Assembly: GCA_017543445.1 (NCBI GenBank)
Contig: JAFYGB010000066.1
Coordinates: 1-64,000 of the forward strand
Length of the DNA: 64,000 nucleotides
From: Lachnospiraceae bacterium
GTDB taxonomy: Bacteria; Bacillota; Clostridia; Lachnospirales; Lachnospiraceae
Direction: 5' to 3'
Shown here: piece after piece, positions 41,555 through 52,337 of the stretch
How positions within the stretch are numbered: position 1 is the stretch's first letter
Layout: each line of letters starts with the position of its first letter
Notes under the pieces: model-generated
Databases searched by the model: none
What the model was told of the DNA's origin: nothing
The model's input: only the letters and a program-made list of their open reading frames with translations
Translations under genes and position numbers: made by a program

Positions 41555-43012
41555 ATGGCTGACAAAATACGTTCCCGCTATGCTCCGAGCCCGACCGGGC
41601 GGATGCATGTAGGTAATTTACGAACCGCACTCTACGAGTATTTGATCGCAAAGCACGAGGGCGGTGATTTCATTTTAAGAATAGAAGATACCGATCAGGG
41701 ACGCTTTGTCGAAGGAGCGACGGATATCATTTTCCGTACGCTTGAAAGCGTAGGCCTCAAGCATGACGAGGGCCCGGATAAGGACGGCGGTTGTGGTCCG
41801 TACGTACAGAGTGAGCGCGTGAAGAGCGGCCTGTACATGGAGTACGCGAAGCAGCTGGTCGAGAAGGGCGAGGCTTACTATTGCTTCTGCACGAAGGAGC
41901 GACTCGAGAGCCTGAAGACCGAAGTGGACGGTAAGGAATTTGCCGTGTATGATAAGCACTGCCTGCACCTCTCGAAAGAGGAGGTCGAGGCGAACCTGGC
42001 GGCGGGCATGCCCTTCGTTATCCGTCAGAATAACCCGCAGACCGGTACGACCACCTTCCATGACGAGCTCTACGGAGATATCACCGTGGACAATGCGGAG
42101 CTAGACGACATGATCCTGATCAAATCCGACGGCTTCCCGACCTATAATTTCGCAAACGTAGTAGATGACCACCTGATGGGCATCACGCACGTCGTTCGTG
42201 GTAACGAGTACCTGTCTTCTTCACCGAAGTACAACCGTCTGTATGACGCGTTCGGCTGGAAGGTGCCGGTCTATGTACATTGCCCGATGATCACGGATGA
42301 GACGCATAAGAAGCTGTCGAAGCGTTGCGGTCATTCCTCGTTCGAGGATCTGCTGGAGCTGGGCTTTTTGAAGGATTGTATCCTGAATTTCGTAGCGCTG
42401 CTCGGCTGGAGCCCGGAGGATAACCAGGAGATATTCTCTCTGCAGGAGTTGATCGAGAAGTTCGACTACCACAATATTTCGAAGTCCCCTGCAGTGTTCG
42501 ATTACCAGAAACTGCGCTGGATGAACGGCGAGTACATCAAGAAGATGGACGATGCGGAGTACTACGAGATGGTGCTTCCGTACCTGAAGAAGGTCGTAAG
42601 CCGCGATGTGAATTTCGAGAAACTCGCACAGATGGTGAAGACGCGTATCGAGGTATTCCCCGATGTGTATGAGATGGTGGATTTCATCCAGGAGGTTCCG
42701 GAGTACGACGTCGAGATGTATGCGCATAAGAAGATGAAGACCGACGCGGCTTCTTCTTTGGAAGTTTTGAAGGAACTGCTCCCGATCTTCGAGGCGCAGG
42801 AGGATTACACCAACGATGCGCTTTACGCAACGCTTTCCGATTATGTTGCGAAAAAGGAGTGTAAGAACGGATATGCGATGTGGCCGCTGCGTGTAGCAGT
42901 GTCCGGTAAGCAGTCCACGCCGGGCGGTGCGACCGAGATCATGGAAGTGATCGGTAAGGAGGAGTCCTTAAACCGCATCCGCAAGGCGATCGAGAAACTC
43001 AGCGCGAACTAA
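41555..43012 (+). CDS. gltX: glutamate-tRNA ligase
   Basis: A class I aminoacyl-tRNA synthetase of 485 residues. The HIGH-like motif HVGN is at residues 18-21 ([20 protein letters not shown]). The KMSKS-like motif KKLSKRCG is near residue 252. It has a strong GAAGGAAAAA ribosome site. It heads a run of three synthetase genes, gltX-serS-asnS. It may charge both tRNA-Glu and tRNA-Gln if the organism uses GatCAB. Confidence 0.96.
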   Translation: MADKIRSRYAPSPTGRMHVGNLRTALYEYLIAKHEGGDFILRIEDTDQGRFVEGATDIIFRTLESVGLKHDEGPDKDGGCGPYVQSERVKSGLYMEYAKQLVEKGEAYYCFCTKERLESLKTEVDGKEFAVYDKHCLHLSKEEVEANLAAGMPFVIRQNNPQTGTTTFHDELYGDITVDNAELDDMILIKSDGFPTYNFANVVDDHLMGITHVVRGNEYLSSSPKYNRLYDAFGWKVPVYVHCPMITDETHKKLSKRCGHSSFEDLLELGFLKDCILNFVALLGWSPEDNQEIFSLQELIEKFDYHNISKSPAVFDYQKLRWMNGEYIKKMDDAEYYEMVLPYLKKVVSRDVNFEKLAQMVKTRIEVFPDVYEMVDFIQEVPEYDVEMYAHKKMKTDAASSLEVLKELLPIFEAQEDYTNDALYATLSDYVAKKECKNGYAMWPLRVAVSGKQSTPGGATEIMEVIGKEESLNRIRKAIEKLSAN

Positions 43013-43049
43013 GATATTGGCGGAATACTGCTGCCGGGAAGGATAAACG

Positions 43050-44333
43050 ATGTTAGATATCAAATTTGTAAGAGAGAACCCCGATGTCGTTCGGGAGAAT
43101 ATCAAAAAGAAGTTCCAGGACCAGAAGCTGGTCCTGGTCGATGAAGTCCTCGAGCTCGATAAGCGCAACCGTGAGATCAAGCAGGAAGTCGAGGCGCTTC
43201 GTGCGGATCGTAACCGCATGTCGAAGCAGATCGGCGCTCTGATGGCGCAGGGAAAGCGTGAAGAGGCAGAGCAGGTGAAGGCTGAGGTCGCTTCTTTTGG
43301 CGCGAAGATCGATGCCTTAAGCGCTGAGGAGAAGGAAGTCGAGGAGTCGCTGCGTCAGAAGATGCTCGTGATCCCGAATATCATCGATCCGAGCGTTCCA
43401 ATCGGTAAGGATGATTCGATGAACGTGGAAGTGGAGCGCTTCGGCGAGCCCGTCGTTCCGGATTTCCCGATTCCGTATCATTCGGAGATCATGGAGTCCT
43501 TCAGTGGTCTGGACTTAGACAGCGCACGTCGCGTAGCGGGCAATGGTTTCTATTACCTGATGGGTGATATCGCCCGCCTGCATTCGGCGGTTATTTCGTA
43601 TGCACGTGATTTCATGATCGATAAGGGCTTCACCTATGTAGTTCCTCCGTTCATGATCCGTTCGGACGTCGTTACCGGTGTTATGAGCTTCGCCGAGATG
43701 GACGCCATGATGTATAAGATCGAGGGTGAGGACCTGTACCTGATCGGTACCAGTGAGCACTCGATGATCGGCCGTTTTATCGACCAGATCCTGCCGGAGG
43801 AGAGCCTCCCGCTCACATTGACCAGCTACTCGCCTTGTTTCCGTAAGGAGAAGGGCGCGCACGGCCTGGAGGAGCGCGGCGTATACCGTATCCACCAGTT
43901 CGAGAAGCAGGAAATGATCGTAGTCTGCAAGCCGGAAGACAGCATGATGTGGTACGACAAACTGTGGAAGTACACCGTGGAGCTGTTCCGTTCGCTGGAT
44001 ATCCCGGTACGTACCCTGGAGTGCTGCTCGGGTGACCTGGCAGACCTGAAAGTCAAGAGTGTCGATGTCGAGGCATGGTCGCCGAGACAGCAGAAATATT
44101 TCGAGGTCGGCAGCTGCTCGAATCTGGGCGATGCACAGGCTCGCCGCCTGAAGATCCGCGTAAACGGAGAGGATGGAAAGTACCTCGCACACACCCTGAA
44201 TAATACCGTTGTTGCGCCGCCGCGTATGTTGATCGCCTTTTTGGAGAACAACCTTACGGCAGAAGGCAATATCCGTATTCCGAAGGCACTGCAGCCTTAC
44301 ATGGGCGGTCAGGAAATGCTGATCAAGAAATAA
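43050..44333 (+). CDS. serS: serine-tRNA ligase
   Basis: A class II synthetase of 427 residues. An N-terminal coiled-coil arm (about residues 25-100, KKKFQDQKLVLVDEVLELDK) binds the long variable arm of tRNA-Ser. The catalytic core has motif 2 CFRKEKGAHGLEERGVYRIH and motif 3 PRMLIAFLENN. Length is normal. It starts 37 bases after gltX. Confidence 0.96.
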   Translation: MLDIKFVRENPDVVRENIKKKFQDQKLVLVDEVLELDKRNREIKQEVEALRADRNRMSKQIGALMAQGKREEAEQVKAEVASFGAKIDALSAEEKEVEESLRQKMLVIPNIIDPSVPIGKDDSMNVEVERFGEPVVPDFPIPYHSEIMESFSGLDLDSARRVAGNGFYYLMGDIARLHSAVISYARDFMIDKGFTYVVPPFMIRSDVVTGVMSFAEMDAMMYKIEGEDLYLIGTSEHSMIGRFIDQILPEESLPLTLTSYSPCFRKEKGAHGLEERGVYRIHQFEKQEMIVVCKPEDSMMWYDKLWKYTVELFRSLDIPVRTLECCSGDLADLKVKSVDVEAWSPRQQKYFEVGSCSNLGDAQARRLKIRVNGEDGKYLAHTLNNTVVAPPRMLIAFLENNLTAEGNIRIPKALQPYMGGQEMLIKK

Positions 44334-44360
44334 TAAGACGAAAGACTGAGGTAAACAGTA

Positions 44361-45752
44361 ATGGACAGTATAGATATCAGAGAGTTGTTTCGCAACACGA
44401 AAGAACATGTAGATAAAGAGATCACCGTCGTAGGCTGGATCCGAAACCTGCGTGTTTCTAAGAACTTCGCCTTCATGGTGATCAATGACGGTACGTTTTT
44501 CGAGCCGTTGCAGGTCGTTTTGTCGGACAGCCTGCCGAATTTCGACGAAGTTACGAAGTTGAACGTGGGCAGCGCAGTGATCGTAAAGGGTAAGCTGGTG
44601 GAGACACCGGATGCGAAGCAGCCTTTCGAACTGCAGGCCGGAGAGGTTTTCGTGGAAGGTCCTTCCACACCGGATTATCCGCTGCAGAAGAAGCGCCACA
44701 CCATGGAGTATTTGCGTACGATCACGCATCTGCGTCCCCGTACCAACACCTTCCAGGCGGTATTCCGCGTTCGTTCTCTGATCGCCTATGCGATCCACAA
44801 GTTCTTCCAGGAGCGTGACTTCGTTTATGTTCACACCCCCATCATCACGGGCAGTGACTGCGAAGGCGCTGGTGAGATGTTCCAGGTAACCACCCTGGAT
44901 ATCCAGAACGCACCTCGTAAGGAAGACGGTACCATCGATTATACACAGGATTTCTTCCGTAAGCCTACCAACCTGACCGTAAGCGGCCAGCTCAATGGTG
45001 AGACCTACGCGATGGCTTTCCGTAACATTTATACATTCGGACCGACCTTCCGCGCCGAGAATTCCAACACGACCCGTCATGCGGCGGAGTTCTGGATGAT
45101 CGAGCCGGAGATCGCATTTGCCGATCTGAAAGACGACATGATCCTCGCCGAGAGCATGCTGAAGTACATCATCCGTTATGTACTGGAGAATGCACCCGAG
45201 GAGATGGCGTTCTTCAACCAGTTCGTGGATCAGGGCCTCTTAGAGCGCCTCAATCACGTGCTGAACTCCGATTTCGGCCACGTTACCTACACAGAGGCCG
45301 TAAACATGTTGATGGAGCACAACGATCAGTTTGACTATAAAGTGTTTTGGGGCTGCGATCTGCAGACCGAGCACGAGCGCTACCTGACCGAGCAGATCTT
45401 CAAGCGTCCTGTTTTCGTAACGGACTATCCGAAGGAGATCAAGGCATTCTACATGAAGCTGAACGACGACAAAAAGACCGTTGCGGCTATGGACTGCCTG
45501 GTTCCCGGTATCGGTGAGATCATCGGCGGAAGCCAGCGTGAGGACGACTACGACCTGCTTGTAAAGCGTATGGAGGAATGCCACCTGAAGAAGGAAGACT
45601 ACGAGTTCTATCTCGACCTTCGTAAGTACGGCAGTGCACGCCACGCAGGTTTCGGCCTGGGCTTCGAACGTTGTGTAATGTACCTGACCGGTATGGGTAA
45701 TATCCGGGATGTCATCCCGTTCCCCAGAACCGTCAACAACTGTGATCTTTGA
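44361..45752 (+). CDS. asnS: asparagine-tRNA ligase
   Basis: A class IIb synthetase of 463 residues. An N-terminal OB-fold anticodon domain ([20 protein letters not shown]) is followed by the catalytic domain, with motif 2 [20 protein letters not shown] and motif 3 [15 protein letters not shown]. Asn rather than Asp specificity is inferred from the overall AsnS signature. It is the third of the synthetase cluster. Confidence 0.95.
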   Translation: MDSIDIRELFRNTKEHVDKEITVVGWIRNLRVSKNFAFMVINDGTFFEPLQVVLSDSLPNFDEVTKLNVGSAVIVKGKLVETPDAKQPFELQAGEVFVEGPSTPDYPLQKKRHTMEYLRTITHLRPRTNTFQAVFRVRSLIAYAIHKFFQERDFVYVHTPIITGSDCEGAGEMFQVTTLDIQNAPRKEDGTIDYTQDFFRKPTNLTVSGQLNGETYAMAFRNIYTFGPTFRAENSNTTRHAAEFWMIEPEIAFADLKDDMILAESMLKYIIRYVLENAPEEMAFFNQFVDQGLLERLNHVLNSDFGHVTYTEAVNMLMEHNDQFDYKVFWGCDLQTEHERYLTEQIFKRPVFVTDYPKEIKAFYMKLNDDKKTVAAMDCLVPGIGEIIGGSQREDDYDLLVKRMEECHLKKEDYEFYLDLRKYGSARHAGFGLGFERCVMYLTGMGNIRDVIPFPRTVNNCDL

Positions 45753-45782
45753 TCACCGTAAACTATAAGGAGGATAGTATCA

Positions 45783-48728
45783 ATGAAACACATGAAACGT
45801 TTCCTTTCGGTTGCGCTCGTTCTGCTCGTTGCGATGGCAGCATTGACCGCATGTGGTAAGTCGAAGGATCCAAAGTCCATCGACTGTAAGGAATTCATCA
45901 ATGTAACGATTCAGGGTTTCGAAGGCTCCGGAAAACCGAAGTTTGAAATGAATTCGAATTTCGCACAGGACCGTGACTACATGGATAAGATGTTCCCGGA
46001 CCTGATCCGCTCGGAAGCGGAGAAGGAACTGCAGAAGATCTATAAGCAGCTGAAGATCACGGCAGAGCCGAAGGAAGGCTTAAAGAACGGCGACACCGTT
46101 ACGATCACGGTGGATGCGACCGATGCAAAGTTGTTGACCGACCGCGGCCTCACTCTTAAGAATGCTTCGTTTACCACGAAGGTAGAAGGTCTGGGTGAAG
46201 GTACTGCATTCGATCCTTTTGAGGGTCTGGAGGTCGTTTTCTCCGGATATGACGGAATCGGTGATGTTCGCGTGAATTCGAGCAAGACATCCGAGATGGC
46301 TCAAAAGTACGGCGGCTTTGATTACGACTACGACGTACATGGAAAACTGAAGAACGGCGACACTTTTACAGTGACTTATAAGGAGACGTTTGAAGGCAGA
46401 ATGCTGGCGGATAAGGTGGTAGCTTCTCCTACCGAGAAGACTTACACCGTAAGCGGCCTGGAGGCTTATAAGAGCGTTGACCCGTTTGATTACTATACTC
46501 TGGAAATCAAGGGCTATGACGGCAAGGGTACAGCCCGCCTGTCCTCGAATTATGATGGAGACTTGCCGAGTAGCTTCTGGCTTTGCGATGCGACCGTTAC
46601 GCCGAATGAAAACCTGAAGAATGGCGATAAGGTAACTTTGAAGTTTGAAGTAGGCTCTATCGATCTGAGCCGTTATGGTATTACATTGACCGAGACAACA
46701 AAGGAAGTTACCGTATCTGGTCTGGAAGACTTGGCTGAGATCGATCCGTTCACCGATGATATCATCGTATTCTCGGGTAAGTCCCCGATGGTAAAGGTGC
46801 AGATCAACAAGGATAAGCTCCCGGAAGGAACGAAGAGCTATTTCACATATTATGTAAACGGTGAGAATCGCTCCGATAAGATGATGTTTGAAGATGGTGA
46901 AGAAGTCACCTTCACAGTCGAGGTCAGCGAGTACCTGGAGAAGAAGGGTTACACCGTTAAGGAAACCGAGAAGAAGATCAAGGCAAAGGGCGAAGGTGCA
47001 TATATCACCGAACTCGATGATGTCAAGGAACTTCTGGAAGATCCGAAGGATACTATCGTTCCGACGGTGAAGGCTATGGAAGGTGCTTACCAGAGCCAGT
47101 GGATGGGAACGATGAAAGAGTTCGAGGATATCAAACTCTATAAGGTTCTTTACTTCACGCTGAAGGAAGAGGAGCGTTCGCAGTTCGGTAACTACAATCG
47201 TCCTTGCTTCAATAAGGTCCTGTATGTTTATGAAGTTCAGGGAACCTTCGACCGAAATACTGAGGTGGATCACTTTGTAGGCTTCACATACTCCGACTTC
47301 GAGGTGAACGAAGAGGGCGAGAAGACGTTCAAGAAGGACGATCACATCGAGGTAGCCAGAGATCTGGACCATCTGCTCTCGGTTTATAAGATGAACGCGA
47401 ATTACTATACTTCCGTCGACATGGAAGGTTCGGAACAGATCACACAGAAAACGAAGATCAACGTTCTGACATTTTCCGAAGAGACTAAGAAGATCTTAAC
47501 CAGATACACTGAGTTGCATCCGGAGTTCGCAGAGAAATATGATCTCGATTTTACTGTGATCGAGTCGGATTACACTCGTTATTGTGATACGGTAGATGGC
47601 TTCCTGAAAGCCGATGAGACACCGATCCTTTATGCAGCGGATTCTGCATTTGTTTTGAAATATACTTCCGGCTCTATGTCTTCCTATGCGGCTACGTATG
47701 AAGAACTGGGGATCGATGTAGAGAAGAAGATCAAAGACGCTGAGATCGCGCAGTACAGCGTGGATCTGGGCAGAAGAGACGGCGATGTCGTAGGCCTTGG
47801 CTATCAGTCGAATGGTGGTGCGTTCATTTATTCCCGCTCGGTAGCAAAGGAAGTATTCGGTACCGATGATCCGGATGAGATCGCAGCAGAGGTCGGACCG
47901 AGCTGGGAGAAATTCTTCCTGGCTGCGGAGAAATGTAAGGAAAAAGGTGTTTCGATCGTATCGGGTGAAGGCGATATCTGGCATGCAGTCGAGGGTAGTT
48001 CCGATAAGGGCTGGCTCGTAAACGATAAGCTTTACATTGACCCGAAGAGAGAAAAATTCCTGGACTATGCGAAATCACTGTATGACAACGGTTACTCGAA
48101 CGGTACGCAGGAATGGTCAGCAGACTGGGAGAAGGACATGCGCCAGGAAGGCGAAAAGAAGGTACTGGGCTTCTTCGGACCTGCTTGGATGATCAATTCG
48201 ACCATCAAGACCAAGTGCGGTCGTATCGTTGATGAGAAGACGGGCGAGGAATTGCAGAAGGGTACCTTTGGTGATTGGGCCGTTTGTCAGTCTCCGGTCG
48301 GTTTCTTCTGGGGTGGAACCTGGCTTATGACCAACAAAGCAACCCTGAAAAATGAGAAAGCAAAAGAAGGCATTCGTGAACTGCTTGAGTTCATGACTCT
48401 GGATACATCAGACGACGGACTTCAGTATCTGTGGGCTAACGGAAAATTGCTGGAGGATGATGATACGAAGGATTGCGTAGCTTCCACCGTGGTCATGAAC
48501 CGCTCCAATGGTGAGATGGAGATCCTCGGCGGCCAGGATGCATTCCCGGTATTCGTTGAAGCTTCCAAATATGCAAAGGGCGACAACGTAACGGAATACG
48601 ACGCTCAGATCAATGATCTTTGGCGCAATGCAGTCTCCAACTATGTGGTTGGAAACCTGACGCGTGAGCAGGCGATCGAAACCTTCAAGACCAACGTGAA
48701 AAACGATCTTGGTATTGACGCAAACTAA
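45783..48728 (+). CDS. giant lipoprotein: four beta repeats plus solute-binding domain
   Basis: A 981-residue protein. The signal peptide ends in lipobox LTAC (residues about 21-24). Residues about 38-440 hold four related repeats. They begin FINVTIQGFEGSGKPKF, LEVVFSGYDGIGDVRVN, YYTLEIKGYDGKGTARLS and IIVFSGKSPMVKVQIN, each followed by an LKNGDTVTITV-like strand. From about residue 560 (INVLTFSEETKKILTRYTEL) it resembles ABC extracellular solute-binding proteins, including LGYQSNGGAFIYSRSVAKEV. No ABC permease genes are nearby. It is anchored outside the membrane and may bind a carbohydrate or peptide. AAGGAGG precedes the start. Confidence 0.85.
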   Translation: MKHMKRFLSVALVLLVAMAALTACGKSKDPKSIDCKEFINVTIQGFEGSGKPKFEMNSNFAQDRDYMDKMFPDLIRSEAEKELQKIYKQLKITAEPKEGLKNGDTVTITVDATDAKLLTDRGLTLKNASFTTKVEGLGEGTAFDPFEGLEVVFSGYDGIGDVRVNSSKTSEMAQKYGGFDYDYDVHGKLKNGDTFTVTYKETFEGRMLADKVVASPTEKTYTVSGLEAYKSVDPFDYYTLEIKGYDGKGTARLSSNYDGDLPSSFWLCDATVTPNENLKNGDKVTLKFEVGSIDLSRYGITLTETTKEVTVSGLEDLAEIDPFTDDIIVFSGKSPMVKVQINKDKLPEGTKSYFTYYVNGENRSDKMMFEDGEEVTFTVEVSEYLEKKGYTVKETEKKIKAKGEGAYITELDDVKELLEDPKDTIVPTVKAMEGAYQSQWMGTMKEFEDIKLYKVLYFTLKEEERSQFGNYNRPCFNKVLYVYEVQGTFDRNTEVDHFVGFTYSDFEVNEEGEKTFKKDDHIEVARDLDHLLSVYKMNANYYTSVDMEGSEQITQKTKINVLTFSEETKKILTRYTELHPEFAEKYDLDFTVIESDYTRYCDTVDGFLKADETPILYAADSAFVLKYTSGSMSSYAATYEELGIDVEKKIKDAEIAQYSVDLGRRDGDVVGLGYQSNGGAFIYSRSVAKEVFGTDDPDEIAAEVGPSWEKFFLAAEKCKEKGVSIVSGEGDIWHAVEGSSDKGWLVNDKLYIDPKREKFLDYAKSLYDNGYSNGTQEWSADWEKDMRQEGEKKVLGFFGPAWMINSTIKTKCGRIVDEKTGEELQKGTFGDWAVCQSPVGFFWGGTWLMTNKATLKNEKAKEGIRELLEFMTLDTSDDGLQYLWANGKLLEDDDTKDCVASTVVMNRSNGEMEILGGQDAFPVFVEASKYAKGDNVTEYDAQINDLWRNAVSNYVVGNLTREQAIETFKTNVKNDLGIDAN

Positions 48729-48746
48729 TACATTAATACGAAACAA

Positions 48747-48790
48747 AAACGGAGTGTGTCACAGTTGTGTGACATACTCCGTTTGTTTTA
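48747..48790. terminator. terminator between convergent genes
   Basis: AAACGGAGTGTGTCAC ... GTGTGACATACTCCGTTT with a T-rich 3' side; A-rich on the other side, so it can act both ways. Confidence 0.8.
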
Positions 48791-48804
48791 TTCGGATCGT
48801 TAGA

Positions 48805-49710
48805 TTAAAGTTCCTCTAAGGGAGTGAACTTGGTCAATGTACCCTCAACGACGAAATCACGGTAGCGGTGTTCGTTTCGGCCGCAGGTGATGATGTAGCA
48901 GAGGCTTTTATCGATGTTGAAGTTATCTACGTAGTTCTTCGTTACACGGGTACGGTTCTCTGAGAAGAGGTTCGTAATGGTGTACTCGTAGACGCCGTCC
49001 TCGTTGGTGAGTGTGAATGTGTCACCGAGCTTGCAGTTGGGCTGCAGGTTGTTAAAGGACAGGTCCTGCTTCGTGGAGTTGTGTCCGTAGATACAATAGT
49101 GGGTCTGTCCGAGAACATATTCATCGCGGGCGGCTACGACCATCCACAGGTCCAGATCGTGCTCGATGGCACCGGTGTAAACGCCGCGGCGGATCTTCGC
49201 GACCGGAACCTCCAGCACACATTCGATAACGCCTTCGGCATATTCCGGTGAGAACCGGTAGAGGTTATCTTCATAGTTGGTATCGACGGTCGGGGGCACG
49301 GGAGCCGGCTGGGTCGGAGCCGGAGGCGCTGCAGTCGCGGGAGCCTGTGTGGCTTCGGGAACGGCCGGGGCCGATGCATCCGGGTCGACTTGCGTCTGCA
49401 CATTTGCGGTCTCGGCCTGCGAGATGCCGGTCGGGTCGTCCGCGCTTGAAGGAGGCACAGCGGCCGTTGATGCGGGGACAGCTTCCTGTGTGCTCGCGGT
49501 CGTGCTCTTCGCAGCTTTCATCGCCTTTAGCATCGCGATGTAATCATCTGCCAGAGATTCTTCCTCCGCGAGGTGTTCGTAGCCCTCTTCGATATCTTTA
49601 TTGTAGTTCAGTATTAAGAAGGCGCCGCCGCCGATCGCTCCGAGTCCGATGACCATGAGGACTATGAGAATGATCTTGCGTTTGCGCCGGATAAACGAAC
49701 CTACGCTCAT
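48805..49710 (-). CDS. sortase-like protein
   Basis: A 301-residue protein. A basic N-terminus and one transmembrane anchor (KIILIVLMVIGLGAIGGGAF) precede an Ala/Pro/Thr-rich linker of about 90 residues. A sortase-type catalytic barrel follows, with catalytic His in CIYGHNS, Cys in YIITCGRNE and Arg in HRYRDFVVEG. Class D or E is plausible; the class is not certain. The ATG at 49710 follows AAAGGAAG on the minus strand. No clear LPxTG substrate gene is in the window. It is probably anchored facing outward. Confidence 0.82.
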   Translation of the reverse strand: MSVGSFIRRKRKIILIVLMVIGLGAIGGGAFLILNYNKDIEEGYEHLAEEESLADDYIAMLKAMKAAKSTTASTQEAVPASTAAVPPSSADDPTGISQAETANVQTQVDPDASAPAVPEATQAPATAAPPAPTQPAPVPPTVDTNYEDNLYRFSPEYAEGVIECVLEVPVAKIRRGVYTGAIEHDLDLWMVVAARDEYVLGQTHYCIYGHNSTKQDLSFNNLQPNCKLGDTFTLTNEDGVYEYTITNLFSENRTRVTKNYVDNFNIDKSLCYIITCGRNEHRYRDFVVEGTLTKFTPLEEL

Positions 49711-49749
49711 AGATCTTCCTTTCAACACAGGGCTTGTGTCGCGCCGCAC

Positions 49750-50024
49750 ACACGATGTGGCGGCTTTTTAAGCATACTGCCCTATGTTACACGTATCATA
49801 GCATAAACGGCAAAAAAAGCAAGAGGTCTCTTGTAAAGGGGGATATATTCGGATGAGGGAAGACGAAGCGTAACGCCGGGATAAGTTGAACTTAGAACCT
49901 GTTATCGGAAAGTCCACTGACATTTCACGGAGATTCCCCTTGCTTTTTCAGGGCATGTATGGTATTTTATTTTCATTCCAAGCGCTGGGATGTTATATCT
50001 TTCGTATGGATGGAGGAAACGATC
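49750..50024 (+). promoter_or_regulatory. gap with promoter for ECF S gene
   Basis: A possible promoter TTGCTT (49940-49945), 17 bases, TATTTT (49963-49968) precedes the gene at 50025. The rest holds short GC-rich inverted repeats, but I could not match a known riboswitch class. Confidence 0.4.
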
Positions 50025-50612
50025 ATGAGTGAAAGTATTGTTGAGAAAAAGAACACCCTACTACCTGTTTATGCAGGACTATTTGCGGCGCTGATCTATG
50101 TGGCCAGTGCGTTTATAAATATTCGGATGCCGAATGGCGGCTGTATCAATCTGGGAGATGGTTTCGTGCTGCTGGCCGGTCTGTTTTTGGGGCCGATCTA
50201 CGGCACCGCCGCTGCGGCCGTCGGAAGTTTGCTTTGCGACCTTTTAGCCGGATATACAGCGTATGCGCCCGGAACGGCCGTGATCAAAGGTTCGATGGTT
50301 TTGCTGTTGGTTTTGTTCCTGAAACTGCAGAAACCGCTCTTCCGCAAATACCGTGCTGCGGCCGTCGCGATCGCGGCGACGATCTGTGAGATCTTCATGA
50401 TCCTCGGCTACCTGTTTTATGAACTGGTCGTACTTCGACTGGGCGCCGGAGCATTCGCAGGGGCTTTGGGAAATATCGCCCAGGGCGTAGGCGGCGTCGT
50501 GACCGTGCTTGCATTTTCCACAACGCTCATCCCGGCAGTTTCGAAGAGCGGGCTGTTCGCTCCCTATGTGGAGCGTCGGATCGCACATACGCCCGGTAAG
50601 GAGAAGCACTGA
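50025..50612 (+). CDS. ECF transporter S component
   Basis: A 195-residue membrane protein with about six helices and the S-component look (PVYAGLFAALIYVASAFINI; INLGDGFVLLAGLFLGPIYG; GSLLCDLLAGYTAYAPGTAV). It would bind a vitamin-like substrate and use shared EcfA/T subunits encoded elsewhere. Its substrate is unknown. ATG 50025 follows GGAGG. It is monocistronic. Confidence 0.88.
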   Translation: MSESIVEKKNTLLPVYAGLFAALIYVASAFINIRMPNGGCINLGDGFVLLAGLFLGPIYGTAAAAVGSLLCDLLAGYTAYAPGTAVIKGSMVLLLVLFLKLQKPLFRKYRAAAVAIAATICEIFMILGYLFYELVVLRLGAGAFAGALGNIAQGVGGVVTVLAFSTTLIPAVSKSGLFAPYVERRIAHTPGKEKH

Positions 50613-50634
50613 GCAGTATAGAAACGTATGATAA

Positions 50635-50677
50635 ACGGGGCACCATCCGATCGTAAGGATGGGTGCTCCGTGTTTTT
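50635..50677 (+). terminator. intrinsic terminator
   Basis: ACGGGGCACCATCC ... GGATGGGTGCTCCGT with GTTTTTT. Confidence 0.85.
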
Positions 50678-50716
50678 TGTGTGATCGGGGAAACCGACGG
50701 ATTTGGTGTTTTGCTC

Positions 50717-50745
50717 TTTACATGCCGCGGAAAATGAAGTATACT
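50717..50745 (+). promoter_or_regulatory. thrC promoter
   Basis: TTTACA (50717-50722), 17 bases, TATACT (50740-50745). Confidence 0.6.
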
Positions 50746-50796
50746 ATATACTTGATCAGCCAAATGATCAGCAAACCCCACTATGAGGAGGTACTT

Positions 50797-52293
50797 ATGG
50801 ATCTTTTATATAGAAGTACACGTGGTGTGAATGAGCCGGTGACCGCGTCCCGCGCGATCCTGCAGGGCCTGGCGAAAGATGGCGGCCTTTTTGTGCCCGA
50901 CCGTATCCCGCAGCTTAAATTCGGACCGGAACTGATGACCGGTTATACCTACCAGGAGATCGCTTACCAGGTAATGAAACTCTTTTTGACCGACTACACG
51001 GAGGAGGAGCTTCGTTCCTGCATCGATAAAGCATATGATGAGAAGTTCGATACTGTACAGATCGCACCGTTGGTGAAGGTCGGCGATGCTTACCATCTGG
51101 AACTGTTCCACGGCGCGACCATCGCGTTTAAGGATATGGCGCTTTCGATCCTGCCGCACCTGATGGTGACCGCGCAGAAGAAGAACCACCTGGATCGTGA
51201 GATCGTGATCTTGACGGCTACCTCCGGTGATACCGGTAAGGCGGCACTTGCAGGATTTGCCGATGTTGCAGGTACACGTATCATCGTGTTCTATCCGAAG
51301 GACGGCGTCAGCAAGATCCAGAAGTTGCAGATGGTGACCCAGAAGGGCGCAAACACGGCCGTTGTCGGCATTCACGGTAATTTCGATGATGCACAGACTG
51401 GCGTGAAGAAACTCTTCGGCGACCGTGATCTGGCTGCAGAGATGGAAGTGGCTGGTTTCTGCTTCTCCAGCGCGAACTCGATCAATATCGGCCGTCTGGT
51501 ACCGCAGGTCGTTTACTATGTGTACGCATACACACGCCTTCTGGCGCAGGGCGTACTCAAGAACGGCGAGCCGATGAACGTTGTCGTTCCCACCGGTAAT
51601 TTCGGTAACATTCTGGCCGCATTTTACGCAAAGCAGATGGGCATCCCCATCGCGAAGCTGATCTGCGCGTCGAATGAAAACAAAGTCCTGTTTGATTTCT
51701 TCTCGACGGGCACCTACGATCGCAACCGTAAGTTCATCCTTACGTCGTCGCCTTCCATGGACATCCTGATCTCCAGCAACTTGGAGCGTCTGATCTACCA
51801 GATCGCGGGCAATGATCCCGATATCTGCGCAGCATTGATGCAGGCATTGTCCGAGGACGGAAAGTATTCGATCACACCGGCCATGAAGACGAAGCTCGAC
51901 TCCTTCTACGGAAACTATGCGACCGAAGAGGAGACGGCACAGCGCATCGCCGAAGTCTACCGCGAGGAAGGCTATGTGATGGATACGCACACGGCCGTAG
52001 CGTCTGCCGTATATCAGAAGTATCGCAAGGAGACACAGGACGAGACTGTGACGGTGGTTGCTTCGACCGCCAGCCCGTATAAGTTCCTGACCAGCGTTCT
52101 GGATGCTGTCGGTGCATTGACCCCGGATATCGCAGATGACGAATTCGCAAAGGTCGACCGCCTGTATGAGGTTTCCGGCGTGGCCGTTCCGCCTGCGGTG
52201 GAAGAGTTGCGCAACGCAGAGATCCTGCACAAACGTGAGTGTGATCCCGAGGATATGAAGAAGACCGTTCTGGAGATCCTGGGACTGAAATAA
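50797..52293 (+). CDS. thrC: threonine synthase
   Basis: A PLP enzyme of 498 residues converting O-phosphohomoserine to threonine. The start MDLLYRSTRGVNEPVTASRA is typical of the longer bacterial ThrC. The PLP lysine lies in ATIAFKDMAL (about residue 111), and TATSGDTGKAALAGF is the phosphate-binding loop. A C-terminal domain (YVMDTHTAVASAVYQKY) completes it. GAGGAGG precedes the start at 50797. It is monocistronic. Confidence 0.95.
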   Translation: MDLLYRSTRGVNEPVTASRAILQGLAKDGGLFVPDRIPQLKFGPELMTGYTYQEIAYQVMKLFLTDYTEEELRSCIDKAYDEKFDTVQIAPLVKVGDAYHLELFHGATIAFKDMALSILPHLMVTAQKKNHLDREIVILTATSGDTGKAALAGFADVAGTRIIVFYPKDGVSKIQKLQMVTQKGANTAVVGIHGNFDDAQTGVKKLFGDRDLAAEMEVAGFCFSSANSINIGRLVPQVVYYVYAYTRLLAQGVLKNGEPMNVVVPTGNFGNILAAFYAKQMGIPIAKLICASNENKVLFDFFSTGTYDRNRKFILTSSPSMDILISSNLERLIYQIAGNDPDICAALMQALSEDGKYSITPAMKTKLDSFYGNYATEEETAQRIAEVYREEGYVMDTHTAVASAVYQKYRKETQDETVTVVASTASPYKFLTSVLDAVGALTPDIADDEFAKVDRLYEVSGVAVPPAVEELRNAEILHKRECDPEDMKKTVLEILGLK

Positions 52294-52312
52294 AAAATCA
52301 ATCATTCGAAGA

Positions 52313-52337
52313 TGACCTCGCAACAGCGAGGTCATTC
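52313..52337 (+). terminator. terminator-like hairpin
   Basis: TGACCTCG ... CGAGGTCA followed by TTCTAA; the T-run is weak. Confidence 0.5.

Noticed and set aside
43515-45080. 521-codon open frame antisense to serS and asnS
   Set aside because: It lies opposite two confidently identified synthetase genes and spans their junction.
49750-50024. Riboswitch before the ECF S component
   Set aside because: Short stretches recall a TPP element (GAACCTGTTATCGG), but the order and the other conserved segments are missing.
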